From the NCBI GenBank assembly GCA_902478605.1, contig CABSLQ010000009.1, positions 1 through 57,105 of the forward strand: 57,105 nucleotides of DNA, read 5' to 3'. Under the pieces are notes generated by a model, which worked only from the letters and a program-made list of their open reading frames with translations, ran no database searches and had not been told where the DNA came from. Positions 16,306-25,433 of the stretch are shown here, piece after piece. Position 1 is the stretch's first letter; every line of letters starts with the position of its first letter. The stretch is from an uncultured Oscillospiraceae bacterium (lineage in GTDB: Bacteria > Bacillota > Clostridia > Oscillospirales > Acutalibacteraceae). A program made the position numbers and the translations under genes.

Positions 16306-18804
16306 ATGGACGAGCAAAACACGCAAATGATGAAAACCAAGCCGGTTGTGCTGGAAAAGGAAATGAAAAAAAGCTTCATGGAGTATTCCATGTCGGTTAT
16401 CGTTTCCCGCGCCCTTCCCGACGTACGCGATGGGCTTAAGCCGGTACATCGCCGTATTCTCTATACCATGCATGAAAACAACCTGACACCGGATAAGCCT
16501 TATCGCAAATGCGCCGATACGGTCGGTTCGGTGCTGGGTCGGTATCATCCGCACGGCGACGCGTCGGTGTACGACGCGCTCGTGCGCATGGCGCAGGATT
16601 TCTCCCTGCGGTACCCCTTGGTGGACGGACATGGCAACTTCGGTTCCATTGACGGCCATCCGGCGGCAGCTTATCGGTATACCGAGGCGCGCATGAGCAA
16701 GATGGCACTTGACATGCTGGCGGATATCGACAAGGAGACGGTGGATTTCACCACCAACTACGACGATCGTCTGCAGGAGCCGGTTGTGCTTCCCTCCCGC
16801 TTTCCCGATCTGCTGGTGAACGGTTCCACCGGCATCGCGGTCGGCATGGCCACCAATATCCCGCCGCAGAATCTCTGCGAGGTGATAGATGCCATCTGCC
16901 TGCTCATCGACAATCCGGATGCGGAGCTTCCCGAGATCATGGAGTATATCAAGGGGCCCGATTTCCCGACCGGCGGCGTGATCATGGGGCATGCGGGTAT
17001 CCGGGCAGCCTATGCCACCGGCCGCGGCCGTATCATTGTACGCGCGCGGACCGAAATTGAGGAGCACAACAATCGCTTCCGCATCGTCATCACCGAGATC
17101 CCCTATCAGGTCAATAAGCTGAATCTGGTCAAATCCATCATCGAGCTGGCGGACGAAAAACGCATTGAGGGCATTCACGACGTGGTGGATCATTCCAGCC
17201 GCGAGGGCATGCGCATTGTCATTGATCTCAAAAAGGACGCCAATCCGCAGGTGGTGCTCAACCGTCTGTACGCCTATACGCAGATGCAGGTCACGTTCGG
17301 TGCGATAATGCTGGCGCTGGTAGACGGTGTGCCGCGCATCCTTACCCTCAAGCAGATGCTGGAGGAATACATCAAGTTCCAGGTCGAGGTCATCACCCGC
17401 CGCACCATGTTTGAACTGCGCAAGGCAAAGGAACGGGCGCACATTTGGGAAGCGCTGAAGACGGCGGTGGATTTCATTGACGAGGTGATCGATATCATCC
17501 GTTCGTCGGCGGATACGCCGGCGGCCAAAGCCCGCCTGATGGAACGGTTTGCTTTCGATGACGTACAGGCGACGGCTATCGTCCAGATGCGTCTTGGGCA
17601 GCTGTCCGGCCTTGAACGGCAGAAAATCGAGGATGAATTGGCGGCGCTGCATGCGAAGATCGCCGAGCTGGAAGGTATCCTTGCCGATGAGCACAAGATC
17701 AAGGCCATTGTGCGCGAGGAATGCCTGAAGATGCGCGACAAATACGGCGATGAACGCCGCACCGATATCTCGGCCGTTTCAGGTGAGGTGGATATCGAGG
17801 ACCTCATCCCGGTGGAGGAGTGCGTGCTCACGCTGACCCGCCTCGGCTATATCAAGCGGCAAGCGGCCGACATGTACAAAACACAGCGGCGCGGCGGCCG
17901 CGGCATCATGGGCATGGCGACCCGGGACGAGGACGTGACCGAGACCATGTTCCTGTGCTCCAGCCACGATTATGTGATGTTCTTCACCTCGGCAGGCCGT
18001 GTTTACCGGCTTAAATGCTATGAAGTGCCGGAAGGCGGCCGGACTGCCAAGGGCATGAACATCGTCAATCTCCTGCCGCTTGCGCCGGAAGAAAAGGTCA
18101 CCGCGATGATTCGGGTATCCGAGTTCGTCGGGGATCAGTATCTCTGTATGGTGACCCGCAAGGGCATTATCAAGCGTACGCGGCTGGATGCCTATTCCAA
18201 TGCGCGTAAAAACGGCCTCATCGCCATTGATTTGGATGAAGGGGACGAGCTGGCCTGGGTACGGATGACCGACGGTTATCAGCATCTGATTGTGGCGACC
18301 CGGCTGGGTATGGCGATCTGCTTCGATGAAAACGATGCGCGTGTGGTCGGGCGTACGGCCCGCGGCGTTAAAGCCATCACCCTGGGGGACGGAGATGAAG
18401 TGGTGGGCATGTCGATTTGCCGCGAAGGCGGTCTGCTGCTCACCGTGACCGAAACCGGGTACGGCCGGTTAAGTGAGCTTTCCGACTACCGCATACAATC
18501 GCGCGGCGGCAAGGGCCTGACCAACTATCATACGGAGGCTTTCGGCAATGTGGCCGGTATCAAGGTGGTGGATTTGGATGACGATGTCATTCTGATTTCG
18601 TCCGACGGCATCATCATCCGCATGCAGGTCCGTGAAATCCGCCAGTGCCGCCGCCCGTCCAAGGGTGTGCGGGTCATGCGTGTCGAGGGTGATGCGCGGA
18701 TAGTGTCGCTGGCCCGGGCGCCTCATGAAGAAGAAGCGGAGGAAGAGACAGCCGGCGAAGAGACGACCGCCGAACAGATAGAGAATCCGCCGGCAGACGA
18801 ATAA
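16306..18804 (+). CDS. gyrA: DNA gyrase subunit A
   Basis: Breakage-reunion subunit, 832 residues. Catalytic Tyr is in AAAYRYTEARM (Y125), the GyrA box appears as QRRGGRG and the C-terminal beta-pinwheel repeats fill the second half. In the quinolone-determining region HPHGDASVYD, Ala86 occupies the position of E. coli Ser83 and Asp90 that of Asp87. An acidic tail (EEEAEEETAGEETTAEQIE) ends the protein. AAAGG precedes the ATG. Confidence 0.98.
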   Translation: MDEQNTQMMKTKPVVLEKEMKKSFMEYSMSVIVSRALPDVRDGLKPVHRRILYTMHENNLTPDKPYRKCADTVGSVLGRYHPHGDASVYDALVRMAQDFSLRYPLVDGHGNFGSIDGHPAAAYRYTEARMSKMALDMLADIDKETVDFTTNYDDRLQEPVVLPSRFPDLLVNGSTGIAVGMATNIPPQNLCEVIDAICLLIDNPDAELPEIMEYIKGPDFPTGGVIMGHAGIRAAYATGRGRIIVRARTEIEEHNNRFRIVITEIPYQVNKLNLVKSIIELADEKRIEGIHDVVDHSSREGMRIVIDLKKDANPQVVLNRLYAYTQMQVTFGAIMLALVDGVPRILTLKQMLEEYIKFQVEVITRRTMFELRKAKERAHIWEALKTAVDFIDEVIDIIRSSADTPAAKARLMERFAFDDVQATAIVQMRLGQLSGLERQKIEDELAALHAKIAELEGILADEHKIKAIVREECLKMRDKYGDERRTDISAVSGEVDIEDLIPVEECVLTLTRLGYIKRQAADMYKTQRRGGRGIMGMATRDEDVTETMFLCSSHDYVMFFTSAGRVYRLKCYEVPEGGRTAKGMNIVNLLPLAPEEKVTAMIRVSEFVGDQYLCMVTRKGIIKRTRLDAYSNARKNGLIAIDLDEGDELAWVRMTDGYQHLIVATRLGMAICFDENDARVVGRTARGVKAITLGDGDEVVGMSICREGGLLLTVTETGYGRLSELSDYRIQSRGGKGLTNYHTEAFGNVAGIKVVDLDDDVILISSDGIIIRMQVREIRQCRRPSKGVRVMRVEGDARIVSLARAPHEEEAEEETAGEETTAEQIENPPADE

Positions 18805-18806
18805 AA

Positions 18807-18845
18807 AGCATAAAGCGTGTGGAAAAATACAACACGTTTTATGCT
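18807..18845 (+). terminator. Hairpin after gyrA
   Basis: AGCATAAAGCGTGT pairs with ACACGTTTTATGCT around a short A-rich loop, beginning 2 nt after the gyrA stop. There is no T run after it, so it could be a terminator or a 3' stabilising hairpin. Confidence 0.55.
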
Positions 18846-18918
18846 ACAAAAGAAACCGCGGTGTTGTGTCTGCAGGATGCAACAGGGGGGCCACGACCAT
18901 GGCCCTCAAGCGGCTTGA

Positions 18919-18960
18919 CGGGGGAGCGCTGCATATGACAGAGTTTGCAGTGCTCCCCCG
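18919..18960. terminator. Hairpin between convergent gyrA and deacetylase genes
   Basis: CGGGGGAGCGCTGCA (18919-18933) and TGCAGTGCTCCCCCG (18946-18960) pair with one mismatch. Lies just past the stop of the minus-strand deacetylase gene; lacks a T run, so termination is inferred from its position. Confidence 0.5.
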
Positions 18961-18971
18961 TTCCTATGCGA

Positions 18972-19844
18972 TTAGGTTGTTCCTTGGGAAATGGTGGGGA
19001 AGTATTCGACAAAATAGGATTGAAATTTCTCCATGGATACCTTATAGGAGACGGGCCAGCGGGGCAGGGAATAGGGATCGCTTTTGCGTGTTAGACGGCC
19101 GCCTGTAGCCCGGAAGGCCAGCCGCACGCCATTGTCTTTTAGTGTTTGGACCACGGTTTCGTTCATAAATCCATAGGGATAGGAAAACACGGTAAGGCTG
19201 CTGTTGGGGTAGCCGGACAAAGCGGCAAAGCTTTTTTTCAGATCGCTGGCCACGACATCCCGGCCGCTATCGGTGAGGGCGGAATGCCCGGGTGCGCTGG
19301 TTTTATGCAGATTATCGGTGTGGGAGGCAAATTCAAAAACAGGCGAGCACCGGCTCATGGTTTCCCGATCCAGCATCTGAATTCGGTCTGGCCGGAATTC
19401 CTCCGGGTTTTCGCCGATTTTGCTTGTCACCGAAAAAATGACCGCGGTATAGCCATAGGACTGCAAAAGCGGATACCCGTATACGTAGTTGCTCAGGTAG
19501 CCGTCGTCAAAGGTGATCATCACCGGCTTGGGCGGAAGGCTCCCGTTTTCATATAAATACGCTTCAAGCTGAGCGGTGGTGATGGTTTGAAACCCATTGC
19601 GGGACAGCCAGGCGAGCTGCTCGGCAAAGTCTTCGGTATAGGTGACGATATCGTTGCCGGTATAGCGGGTGTTCTCCCCTTTTTTCAGCAGATGATGATA
19701 CATCAGAACCGGTACAGCGTTTTCTTTGACCGTGCCGTTAATGGCGGCCGCGTTGGTACCATGGCACCGTGCCAGTATCAGCAGGCATAGAAGCAGGGCG
19801 GCCAGGAAAGCGCAAAATGGAAGAGAAATGGTTTTTTTCAGCAT
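18972..19844 (-). CDS. Polysaccharide deacetylase (NodB domain), secreted or membrane-anchored
   Basis: 290 residues. N-terminal hydrophobic segment (about 5-26, FCAFLAALLLCLLILARC) is a signal anchor or signal peptide. The NodB-fold carbohydrate esterase (CE4) has motif 1 TFDDGY (111-116), motif 2 SHTDNLH (174-180, metal-binding His) and SYPYG as motif 3, so it should be an active metal-dependent deacetylase, probably on peptidoglycan or another N-acetylated glycan. Expressed alone on the minus strand, convergent with gyrA. Confidence 0.92.
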   Translation of the reverse strand: MLKKTISLPFCAFLAALLLCLLILARCHGTNAAAINGTVKENAVPVLMYHHLLKKGENTRYTGNDIVTYTEDFAEQLAWLSRNGFQTITTAQLEAYLYENGSLPPKPVMITFDDGYLSNYVYGYPLLQSYGYTAVIFSVTSKIGENPEEFRPDRIQMLDRETMSRCSPVFEFASHTDNLHKTSAPGHSALTDSGRDVVASDLKKSFAALSGYPNSSLTVFSYPYGFMNETVVQTLKDNGVRLAFRATGGRLTRKSDPYSLPRWPVSYKVSMEKFQSYFVEYFPTISQGTT

Positions 19845-19993
19845 AGTGGCCCTCCCGGTGGCATATTTTTGGACAAACCAGGTGATTTTGGCGAATGAAC
19901 CGGCTTACGCCACACTATATGCATAATCCTGGACGGGTATGAAGGCTTTTCCCCATCAAATCGGATAAAAAAGTGAAAGGGAAACATTGCACC

Positions 19994-20031
19994 TGTGGAA
20001 ATGTGGAAAATTATGTGGAAACAGTGGAAAG
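19994..20031. promoter_or_regulatory. DnaA-box-like cluster upstream of mnmG
   Basis: Four tandem words in one orientation: TGTGGAAAT (19994-20002), TGTGGAAAA (20002-20010), TGTGGAAAC (20014-20022) and AGTGGAAAG (20023-20031). The second is a perfect DnaA box (reverse of TTTTCCACA). The cluster ends 26 nt before the mnmG promoter. Confidence 0.6.
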
Positions 20032-20056
20032 GCCCTGCCAATACAGGGTTTTACAC

Positions 20057-20085
20057 TTGTCGAAAGCCTTCTGACGCTGTATAAT
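20057..20085 (+). promoter_or_regulatory. mnmG promoter
   Basis: TTGTCG (20057-20062), 17-nt spacer, TATAAT (20080-20085), about 40 nt before the mnmG start. Confidence 0.8.
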
Positions 20086-20126
20086 AGCACAAAAGACTGG
20101 TATTTGATATAGAACGAGGGTGCCTC

Positions 20127-22016
20127 ATGAAATTTATCGAGGAGAATTACGATGTGGCGGTTATCGGGGCGGGCCATGCGGGCATTGAAGCGGCGCTTGC
20201 CTGTGCCCGTTTAGGCTGTAAAACTGCCATTTTTACCATCAATTTGGATTGGGTGGGCAATATGCCCTGCAACCCCTCCATTGGTGGCACGGCCAAGGGC
20301 CATTTGGTGCGGGAGATCGATGCGCTGGGTGGTGAAATGGGGAAGGCCGCGGACGCCACCCTCTTGCAGTCCCGTATGCTCAACCGCGGAAAAGGACCAG
20401 CGGTGCATTCGCTGCGTGCCCAGATCGATCGGCGGGAATATTCCACGTATATGAAATATCGGCTGGAGCGGACGCCTGGCCTGGATATAAAGCAGGGGGA
20501 AATCGTGTCGCTTGAGCGGGATGGGGAAGGCGGCTGGCTGCTCACCACCCATTTGGAGGTGCAATATCGGGCCCGCGCCGTTATTTTGGCGACCGGGACC
20601 TTCTTAAAGGGCCGGATTTATGTCGGCGACGTCTCGTATGAGGGCGGGCCGGATGGTATGTTTGCCGCCACAAGCCTGAGCGCTTCCCTGCAGCGGCTGG
20701 GCGTGCAGCTGCGCCGCTTTAAAACGGGTACGCCTGCCCGCGTGCTGCGTTCCAGCATTTGCTTCGAAAAGCTGGAACGGCAGGAGGGGGAAGAGCCGGT
20801 GGTTCCCTTTTCCTTTGAGACGACGGAAGAACTGCATAACCAGATGGACTGCCATATTACCTGGACAAGCCCCGAAACCAAACAGGTGATCCTGGATAAC
20901 CTTCACCGTTCGCCGCTTTATGGGGGAAAAATTGAGGGGGTCGGCCCGCGGTATTGCCCGAGCATTGAAGACAAGATTGTGCGTTTCGCGGATAAAGAGC
21001 GTCATCAGGTGTTTATCGAACCCTGCGGCAAGCATACGGAGGAAATGTATCTGCAGGGATTGTCCTCTTCGCTGCCGGTGGATGTGCAGCTGAAGTTTTT
21101 GCGCACGATTCCCGGTCTGGAAAAGGTCAGGGTTATGCGCCCCGCTTACGCCATCGAATACGACTGCTGTGATCCGCTGCAGCTGCAGGCAACGCTGGAG
21201 TTTCAGGATATTCCCGGCCTGTATGGGGCGGGACAGTTTAACGGCAGTTCCGGTTATGAAGAGGCGGCGGCACAAGGACTGGTGGCCGGCATCAATGCGG
21301 CAAACAAGCTGTTGGGGAAAGAGCCCATGCTGCTGGACAGGGCCTCCAGCTATATCGGTACGCTGATAGATGATTTGGTCACAAAGGGCTGCAGCGATCC
21401 GTACCGGATGATGACCTCGCGGTCGGAATACCGGCTGATACTTCGGCAGGATAACGCGGACGAACGGCTGACACCGATCGGCCGGGCCGTCGGACTGGTG
21501 GACGACCAGCGCTGGAATCACTTCTGTGCACGGCAGGAAGCCAAAAAGGCGGAGCGGCAGCGGCTGCAGAATACTGTGCTGCCGCCCACGGCGGAACTGA
21601 ACGCCCTGCTTGTTTCACATGAAACATCGCCGCTGGTATCGGGGGCCCGGCTTATCGATTTGATGCGGCGGCCGCAGCTGGGATATGCGCAGCTGGCGCC
21701 GGTGGATACGGGGCGCCCCGCACTGGAACCGCTCGTAATGGAGCAGGTGGAAGTGGAGATAAAATATGAAGGATACATTCGCCGGCAGCAGGCGGCCATA
21801 GAGGAAATGCGGCGGCTGGAAAACCGACTGCTCCCCGAAAACATGGACTACGGTGCGGTTGTCGGTCTGCGGAAGGAAGCACAGGAAAAGCTAACACGGG
21901 TTCGCCCGCGCAGCGTGGGGCAGGCATCGCGGATCAGCGGCGTGAGCCCGGCGGATATTTCTGTGCTGATTGTCTGGCTGGGACAAAGAGAAGGGGGAGA
22001 AAGCCGGTATGATTGA
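20127..22016 (+). CDS. mnmG: tRNA uridine-5-carboxymethylaminomethyl modification enzyme MnmG (GidA)
   Basis: FAD-dependent partner of MnmE in wobble-uridine modification. 629 residues with the Rossmann motif DVAVIGAGHAGIEAALA, the signature GNMPCNPSIGGTAKGHLVREIDALGG and later GQFNGSSGYEEAAAQGL. MnmE is not in the window, so this pair is split here. A parS-like site lies inside the coding region (21611-21626). Overlaps rsmG by 8 nt. Confidence 0.98.
   Translation: MKFIEENYDVAVIGAGHAGIEAALACARLGCKTAIFTINLDWVGNMPCNPSIGGTAKGHLVREIDALGGEMGKAADATLLQSRMLNRGKGPAVHSLRAQIDRREYSTYMKYRLERTPGLDIKQGEIVSLERDGEGGWLLTTHLEVQYRARAVILATGTFLKGRIYVGDVSYEGGPDGMFAATSLSASLQRLGVQLRRFKTGTPARVLRSSICFEKLERQEGEEPVVPFSFETTEELHNQMDCHITWTSPETKQVILDNLHRSPLYGGKIEGVGPRYCPSIEDKIVRFADKERHQVFIEPCGKHTEEMYLQGLSSSLPVDVQLKFLRTIPGLEKVRVMRPAYAIEYDCCDPLQLQATLEFQDIPGLYGAGQFNGSSGYEEAAAQGLVAGINAANKLLGKEPMLLDRASSYIGTLIDDLVTKGCSDPYRMMTSRSEYRLILRQDNADERLTPIGRAVGLVDDQRWNHFCARQEAKKAERQRLQNTVLPPTAELNALLVSHETSPLVSGARLIDLMRRPQLGYAQLAPVDTGRPALEPLVMEQVEVEIKYEGYIRRQQAAIEEMRRLENRLLPENMDYGAVVGLRKEAQEKLTRVRPRSVGQASRISGVSPADISVLIVWLGQREGGESRYD
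21611..21626. promoter_or_regulatory. parS: parS-like site 1 (inside mnmG)
   Basis: TGTTTCACATGAAACA, one mismatch from the Bacillus parS consensus TGTTTCACGTGAAACA. The same 16-mer occurs upstream of parA. Expected to bind the ParB/Spo0J protein encoded at 27146. Confidence 0.85.
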
Positions 22017-22731
22017 TGTCACACAGCTCAAAATCTGTGCCGCCGCTTTTGAGGTGGAGGTGGATGACCTGTTGGCTCAGCGGCTGGACATATACGCCCG
22101 GCTGCTGGTCGAATGGAATGAAAAAATGAACCTGACCGCGATTACCGAGCCGAATGCCATCGTCATCAAGCATTTTGTGGACAGCCTCACGGTTTCCCGT
22201 TACCTGCCGGAAGGCCCGGTTGCCCTTGTGGACGTGGGAACCGGCGCCGGTTTCCCGGGTGTACCGCTGGCTTTGTACCGGGACGATATTCAGCTGACCT
22301 TGCTGGACAGCCTGAATAAGCGGCTTCTTTTTCTCAAAGAGGTATGTACCGCGCTCGGACTGCCGGCTACGCTCGTACATGCCCGCGCAGAGGAAGCGGG
22401 CAGGCAGCCCGCTTACCGGGAACGGTTTGATGTGGCGACGGCACGGGCGGTCGCGGCCCTGCCGACGCTCTGCGAGTATTGTTTGCCGCTGGTGAAGCCA
22501 CACGGGCGGTTTATTGCCATGAAGGGACCGGACGGGGACCAGGAAGGGAGAAAGGCCCGGGAGGCCATACGCCTTTTGGGCGGCGAACTTGCACAGACCG
22601 TTTCCCTTTCGCTGCCGGCGCCGACAGGAGAAGAACGAGAAGAACGGCGGCTGCTGATGATCGACAAAATACATCCTACACCGACAAAATATCCCCGCCC
22701 CTCTGCAAAAATCGCCAAGCAACCCCTTTAA
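22009..22731 (+). CDS. rsmG: 16S rRNA (guanine-527 N7) methyltransferase RsmG
   Basis: SAM-dependent methyltransferase of G527 (E. coli numbering). 240 residues from the ATG at 22009, which overlaps the mnmG stop and has AAGGGGGAGA 8 nt upstream; an in-frame ATG at 21970 is a shadow. Motifs: LVEWNEKMNLTAI, the SAM loop VDVGTGAGFPGVPLA and FDVATARAVAALPTL. Coupled to mnmG as in most bacteria. Confidence 0.97.
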   Translation: MIDVTQLKICAAAFEVEVDDLLAQRLDIYARLLVEWNEKMNLTAITEPNAIVIKHFVDSLTVSRYLPEGPVALVDVGTGAGFPGVPLALYRDDIQLTLLDSLNKRLLFLKEVCTALGLPATLVHARAEEAGRQPAYRERFDVATARAVAALPTLCEYCLPLVKPHGRFIAMKGPDGDQEGRKAREAIRLLGGELAQTVSLSLPAPTGEEREERRLLMIDKIHPTPTKYPRPSAKIAKQPL

Positions 22732-22789
22732 CTTCAAGAAAACGACACTCTTATTCCGACATAACAACGGCAAAAAACGTGGTATGCTG

Positions 22790-22990
22790 ACACCAGAGGC
22801 CGGATGAAGCAGGAGCGAGCCAATACCGGTCCACCACCTGTTGTGGTACATAGCAGGCAAGGCCGGGGACGATAGTGGGCGAACGCCCATCAAAGGACGG
22901 TAAAGCTAATGGTTTATGTTCCTATCGGCCGAGGCGGGCACACTGTTTGATCCCGCCATCTTACGCAGACCACCATGTTGCCGTAAACGG
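22790..22990 (+). ncRNA. Structured RNA between rsmG and noc (possible raiA-family RNA)
   Basis: No ORF. Hairpins seen: ACCAC/GTGGT (22843-22857), CGATAG/CTATCG (22870-22875 with 22922-22927) enclosing TGGGC-GAAC-GCCCA (22876-22889), and GGCGGG/CCCGCC (22933-22957). Conserved-looking single strands such as AAAGGACGGTAAAGCTAATG lie between them. A TATGCT -10-like word is at 22783-22788 with no good -35. The GGATGAAGCAGGAGCGAGCC segment and the overall layout recall the raiA/ARRPOF RNA, but I cannot confirm the family; calling it a structured RNA is much safer. Confidence 0.6.
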
Positions 22991-23007
22991 GAAGGACGTG
23001 TCAACTT

Positions 23008-23856
23008 ATGCTGTGGAATAAGGGAAAGGAAAAAGAAAATCAGAGGCCGCGGTATGTGAGCAACGGAACCATTTGGATGATCCCCACCGCCGATATTCAG
23101 CCGAATCCGGACCAGCCGCGGCGGGACTTCAGTTATGAAAAGCTGCTGGAGCTTGCGCAGAGTATCGGAGAGAACGGCCTGCTGCATCCGCTGACGGTCA
23201 CATTTCGGGACGGTGTGCCGATCCTGATCGCGGGAGAGCGCCGGCTGCGCGCGGCCAAAATTGCCGGTATGCGCGAAATCCCCTGTGTGGAGCGCGAAGC
23301 GGATGGGGTGCAGCAGGCATTGCTGGCGCTGATCGAAAATCTGCAGCGGCAGGATATGAACTGCTTTGAGACCGCAGAGGGGATACGGCGGCTTATCGAG
23401 GTATATGGGCTGACCCAGGAGGAAGCGGCGCATCGGCTTGGCTGTTCGCAGCCGACCATCGCCAACAAGCTGCGTCTTCTGCGCCTGCCGGCCGAGGAGC
23501 GCAGCGCCATTATCGGGGCAGGGCTGACCGAGCGGCATGCACGGGCTCTGCTGCGCATCGAGGATACGGAGCTGCGCCGCGTGGCGCTTGGCCGTATCCT
23601 AGAGGCACGCATGACGGTGGCACAGGCGGAACGGCTGGTGGATGAGTTCCTGCGGGGCAAAATCAAGCGCAAACGTCCTCTGCCTGTCGTCCGGGATGTC
23701 CGGTTGTTTTTTAATACCGTCAATCATGCCGTGGAAACCATGCGGCGTTCGGGGATCGAGGCGCGTTCGGAGAAAAACGAAACAGAGGATTTCATCGAAT
23801 ATGTCGTGCGGATCCCCAAAGCAGCGGCAAGGCCGACCATTGCCCATACGGCATAA
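23008..23856 (+). CDS. noc: Nucleoid occlusion protein Noc (ParB-like)
   Basis: 282 residues. ParB-like CTPase/DNA-binding protein with IPTADIQPNPDQPRRDF, GERRLRAAKIAGM and the helix-turn-helix region YGLTQEEAAHRLGCSQPTIANKLRLLRLP. Directly follows rsmG as in Bacillus, where Noc inhibits division over the nucleoid and binds its own sites (NBS). Distinguished from ParB (27146) by this neighbourhood and by divergence outside the core. GGAAGGACGTG precedes the ATG. Confidence 0.85.
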   Translation: MLWNKGKEKENQRPRYVSNGTIWMIPTADIQPNPDQPRRDFSYEKLLELAQSIGENGLLHPLTVTFRDGVPILIAGERRLRAAKIAGMREIPCVEREADGVQQALLALIENLQRQDMNCFETAEGIRRLIEVYGLTQEEAAHRLGCSQPTIANKLRLLRLPAEERSAIIGAGLTERHARALLRIEDTELRRVALGRILEARMTVAQAERLVDEFLRGKIKRKRPLPVVRDVRLFFNTVNHAVETMRRSGIEARSEKNETEDFIEYVVRIPKAAARPTIAHTA

Positions 23857-23858
23857 AA

Positions 23859-23893
23859 AAGCAGGAGGAACCCCAATGGTTCCTCCTGCTTGC
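23859..23893. terminator. Bidirectional terminator after noc and yerB
   Basis: GCAGGAGGAACC (23861-23872) and GGTTCCTCCTGC (23878-23889) form a perfect 12-bp stem with a 5-nt loop between the convergent noc and lipoprotein genes; A6 precedes it. Confidence 0.88.
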
Positions 23894-23909
23894 CTGTCTT
23901 GGGCGGTTC

Positions 23910-24968
23910 CTAACGCACAACGGTCTTGGAAGCGTACTCTTTGGCAACAAGGCAAATATAGGTTTTGCCGGCGGCCATTTTGGCCGGGCTGCCGTCCTTC
24001 TCGGTAATGGAAAGGCCGGTCGTGCTGCGTGACCATTGAATATCCCGGCTGGTTCCGCCGGTAACCAGCAAACCGTTTCCGCTTTTTAGGCGGAAGCTGA
24101 TGGTGGCTTCATTTTCGCTGTATTTCTGGTCGTACAGCACCAGGACATTGGCGGCACTGAGCTGTGTTCCGTCCACCGTTTTGTGGGGGGAAGCGCTGCC
24201 CAGGGCGCCGTTGCTTTTTTTGTAAAGGCCATTGTCGTAAACAAAGCTGATGGTTTGGGCCCCCGAAAAGAATACCTGGAGCTGCTGGCCGGCGCCGCTT
24301 CCGGTCGAATCGCCGTAGGAGAAGAAGGGCTGGCGCTGTGTGGTGTTGCGGATTTTCGAGGAGCTAATACGCGATGACAGCTTGGCACCGCTGGTGATCA
24401 AGGTGTGTTCCGCGCTGCGGTTCTGCAGAAAGTAGGCATCCCGCCAGAAAGAAGAATTGGCGCCTGCAAGGCCGTCGAAATCCGTGACACCCGTGGACTT
24501 CAGCGTGGCCAGTCCCGCCGTGCTTCCGCCCGCGTGGCAATAAATGGCGTCAAAGGTTTGAGCCATCAGGACAAAGGGAGACCGGGCACTGCGCACCGGG
24601 CCGATTTTTTCGGGAATACGCGCGGCGTTGGCGAATACCACCATCATACGGGTCACGCCGCCTTCCGTTTCGGCCTCCAAAAACAGATCGGCTTTGTCGA
24701 TGCCATACTGGGGCCGTGCCTGGCTGACGTTGTCTATCATGAGCGCCACCGGTCGGGTGCCGTTGTCGTCGTCCACATCCGATTCCCCCGTAAAAAGATT
24801 GACGGCAAGTGCCGGCGGGGCGGTGGTCGTCGTGGGTGGGGCGGTGGTTGTAGAAGGCGGTGCCGTGGTGGCTGGGGCGGAGGAGGCCGTTTCTTCCGGC
24901 CGGCTGCAGGCGCCCAGGGTTATCACCAGGCAAAGCGCGGTTAAAAGGGAAATCAGGTGTTTTTTCAT
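23910..24968 (-). CDS. YerB-like lipoprotein (DUF3048)
   Basis: 352 residues. Lipoprotein signal peptide with lipobox LGAC (Cys21), a 25-residue Thr/Pro/Ala linker (27-52), then the DUF3048 core with RPVALMIDNVSQARPQYGIDKADLFLEAETEGGVTR and IGPVRSARSPFVLMAQTFDAIYCHAGG. Family members are surface lipoproteins of unknown biochemical role. GAAAGGAAGCACAGC precedes the ATG. It lies 36 nt after the HEPN gene and may be co-transcribed with it. Confidence 0.9.
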   Translation of the reverse strand: MKKHLISLLTALCLVITLGACSRPEETASSAPATTAPPSTTTAPPTTTTAPPALAVNLFTGESDVDDDNGTRPVALMIDNVSQARPQYGIDKADLFLEAETEGGVTRMMVVFANAARIPEKIGPVRSARSPFVLMAQTFDAIYCHAGGSTAGLATLKSTGVTDFDGLAGANSSFWRDAYFLQNRSAEHTLITSGAKLSSRISSSKIRNTTQRQPFFSYGDSTGSGAGQQLQVFFSGAQTISFVYDNGLYKKSNGALGSASPHKTVDGTQLSAANVLVLYDQKYSENEATISFRLKSGNGLLVTGGTSRDIQWSRSTTGLSITEKDGSPAKMAAGKTYICLVAKEYASKTVVR

Positions 24969-25004
24969 GCTGTGCTTCCTTTCCGGAGGGTAAAAAATAA
25001 AGGT

Positions 25005-25433
25005 TTAGTCTTCCTCTATGTCATAGTTGCCATAGACTACATCGCAGATATAGTCATACAGGGATTGGGCCGTTTCCAGATAGCTTCCGATCTGGACGGG
25101 GGATACATGCAGGTCGTCGTCAGAGGGGTACCGCGTTTCAATATACAGACGGTTCATGCGGGAGCAGGCATCCATCCAGCGCTCAAACGTTGGATCCGTT
25201 TTTATGGCCTGCCGGCAGAGCCACGTTACGTTGTGTCCGTCCACCAAAATGCCCGTGGTATGAATCAGATACGCTTTAAAGGATTTTTCCATTGCCTGCT
25301 GGCAATGGAATCCGGCAATTTCCAAACACTGCTGCTGTTCGATGAGCAGGCGCGCCGCCAGCAGATCACGGGCGGCAATTTCCAGCCAGTCAAAAAACAG
25401 CCGGCTGTCATCCGAATGCTTGCTACGCCTCAT
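25005..25433 (-). CDS. HEPN-domain protein (partner of MNT gene)
   Basis: 142 residues from the ATG at 25433. The HEPN four-helix core reads RLFFDWLEIAARDLLAARLLIEQQQCLEIAGFHCQQAMEKSFKAYLI and ends NRLYIETRYPS. The spaced QQA(M)EK signature is typical of the HEPN class that pairs with minimal nucleotidyltransferases. The usual toxin motif R-x4-6-H is not clear, so RNase activity cannot be read off. Its start overlaps the upstream MNT gene by 11 nt. Confidence 0.85.
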   Translation of the reverse strand: MRRSKHSDDSRLFFDWLEIAARDLLAARLLIEQQQCLEIAGFHCQQAMEKSFKAYLIHTTGILVDGHNVTWLCRQAIKTDPTFERWMDACSRMNRLYIETRYPSDDDLHVSPVQIGSYLETAQSLYDYICDVVYGNYDIEED

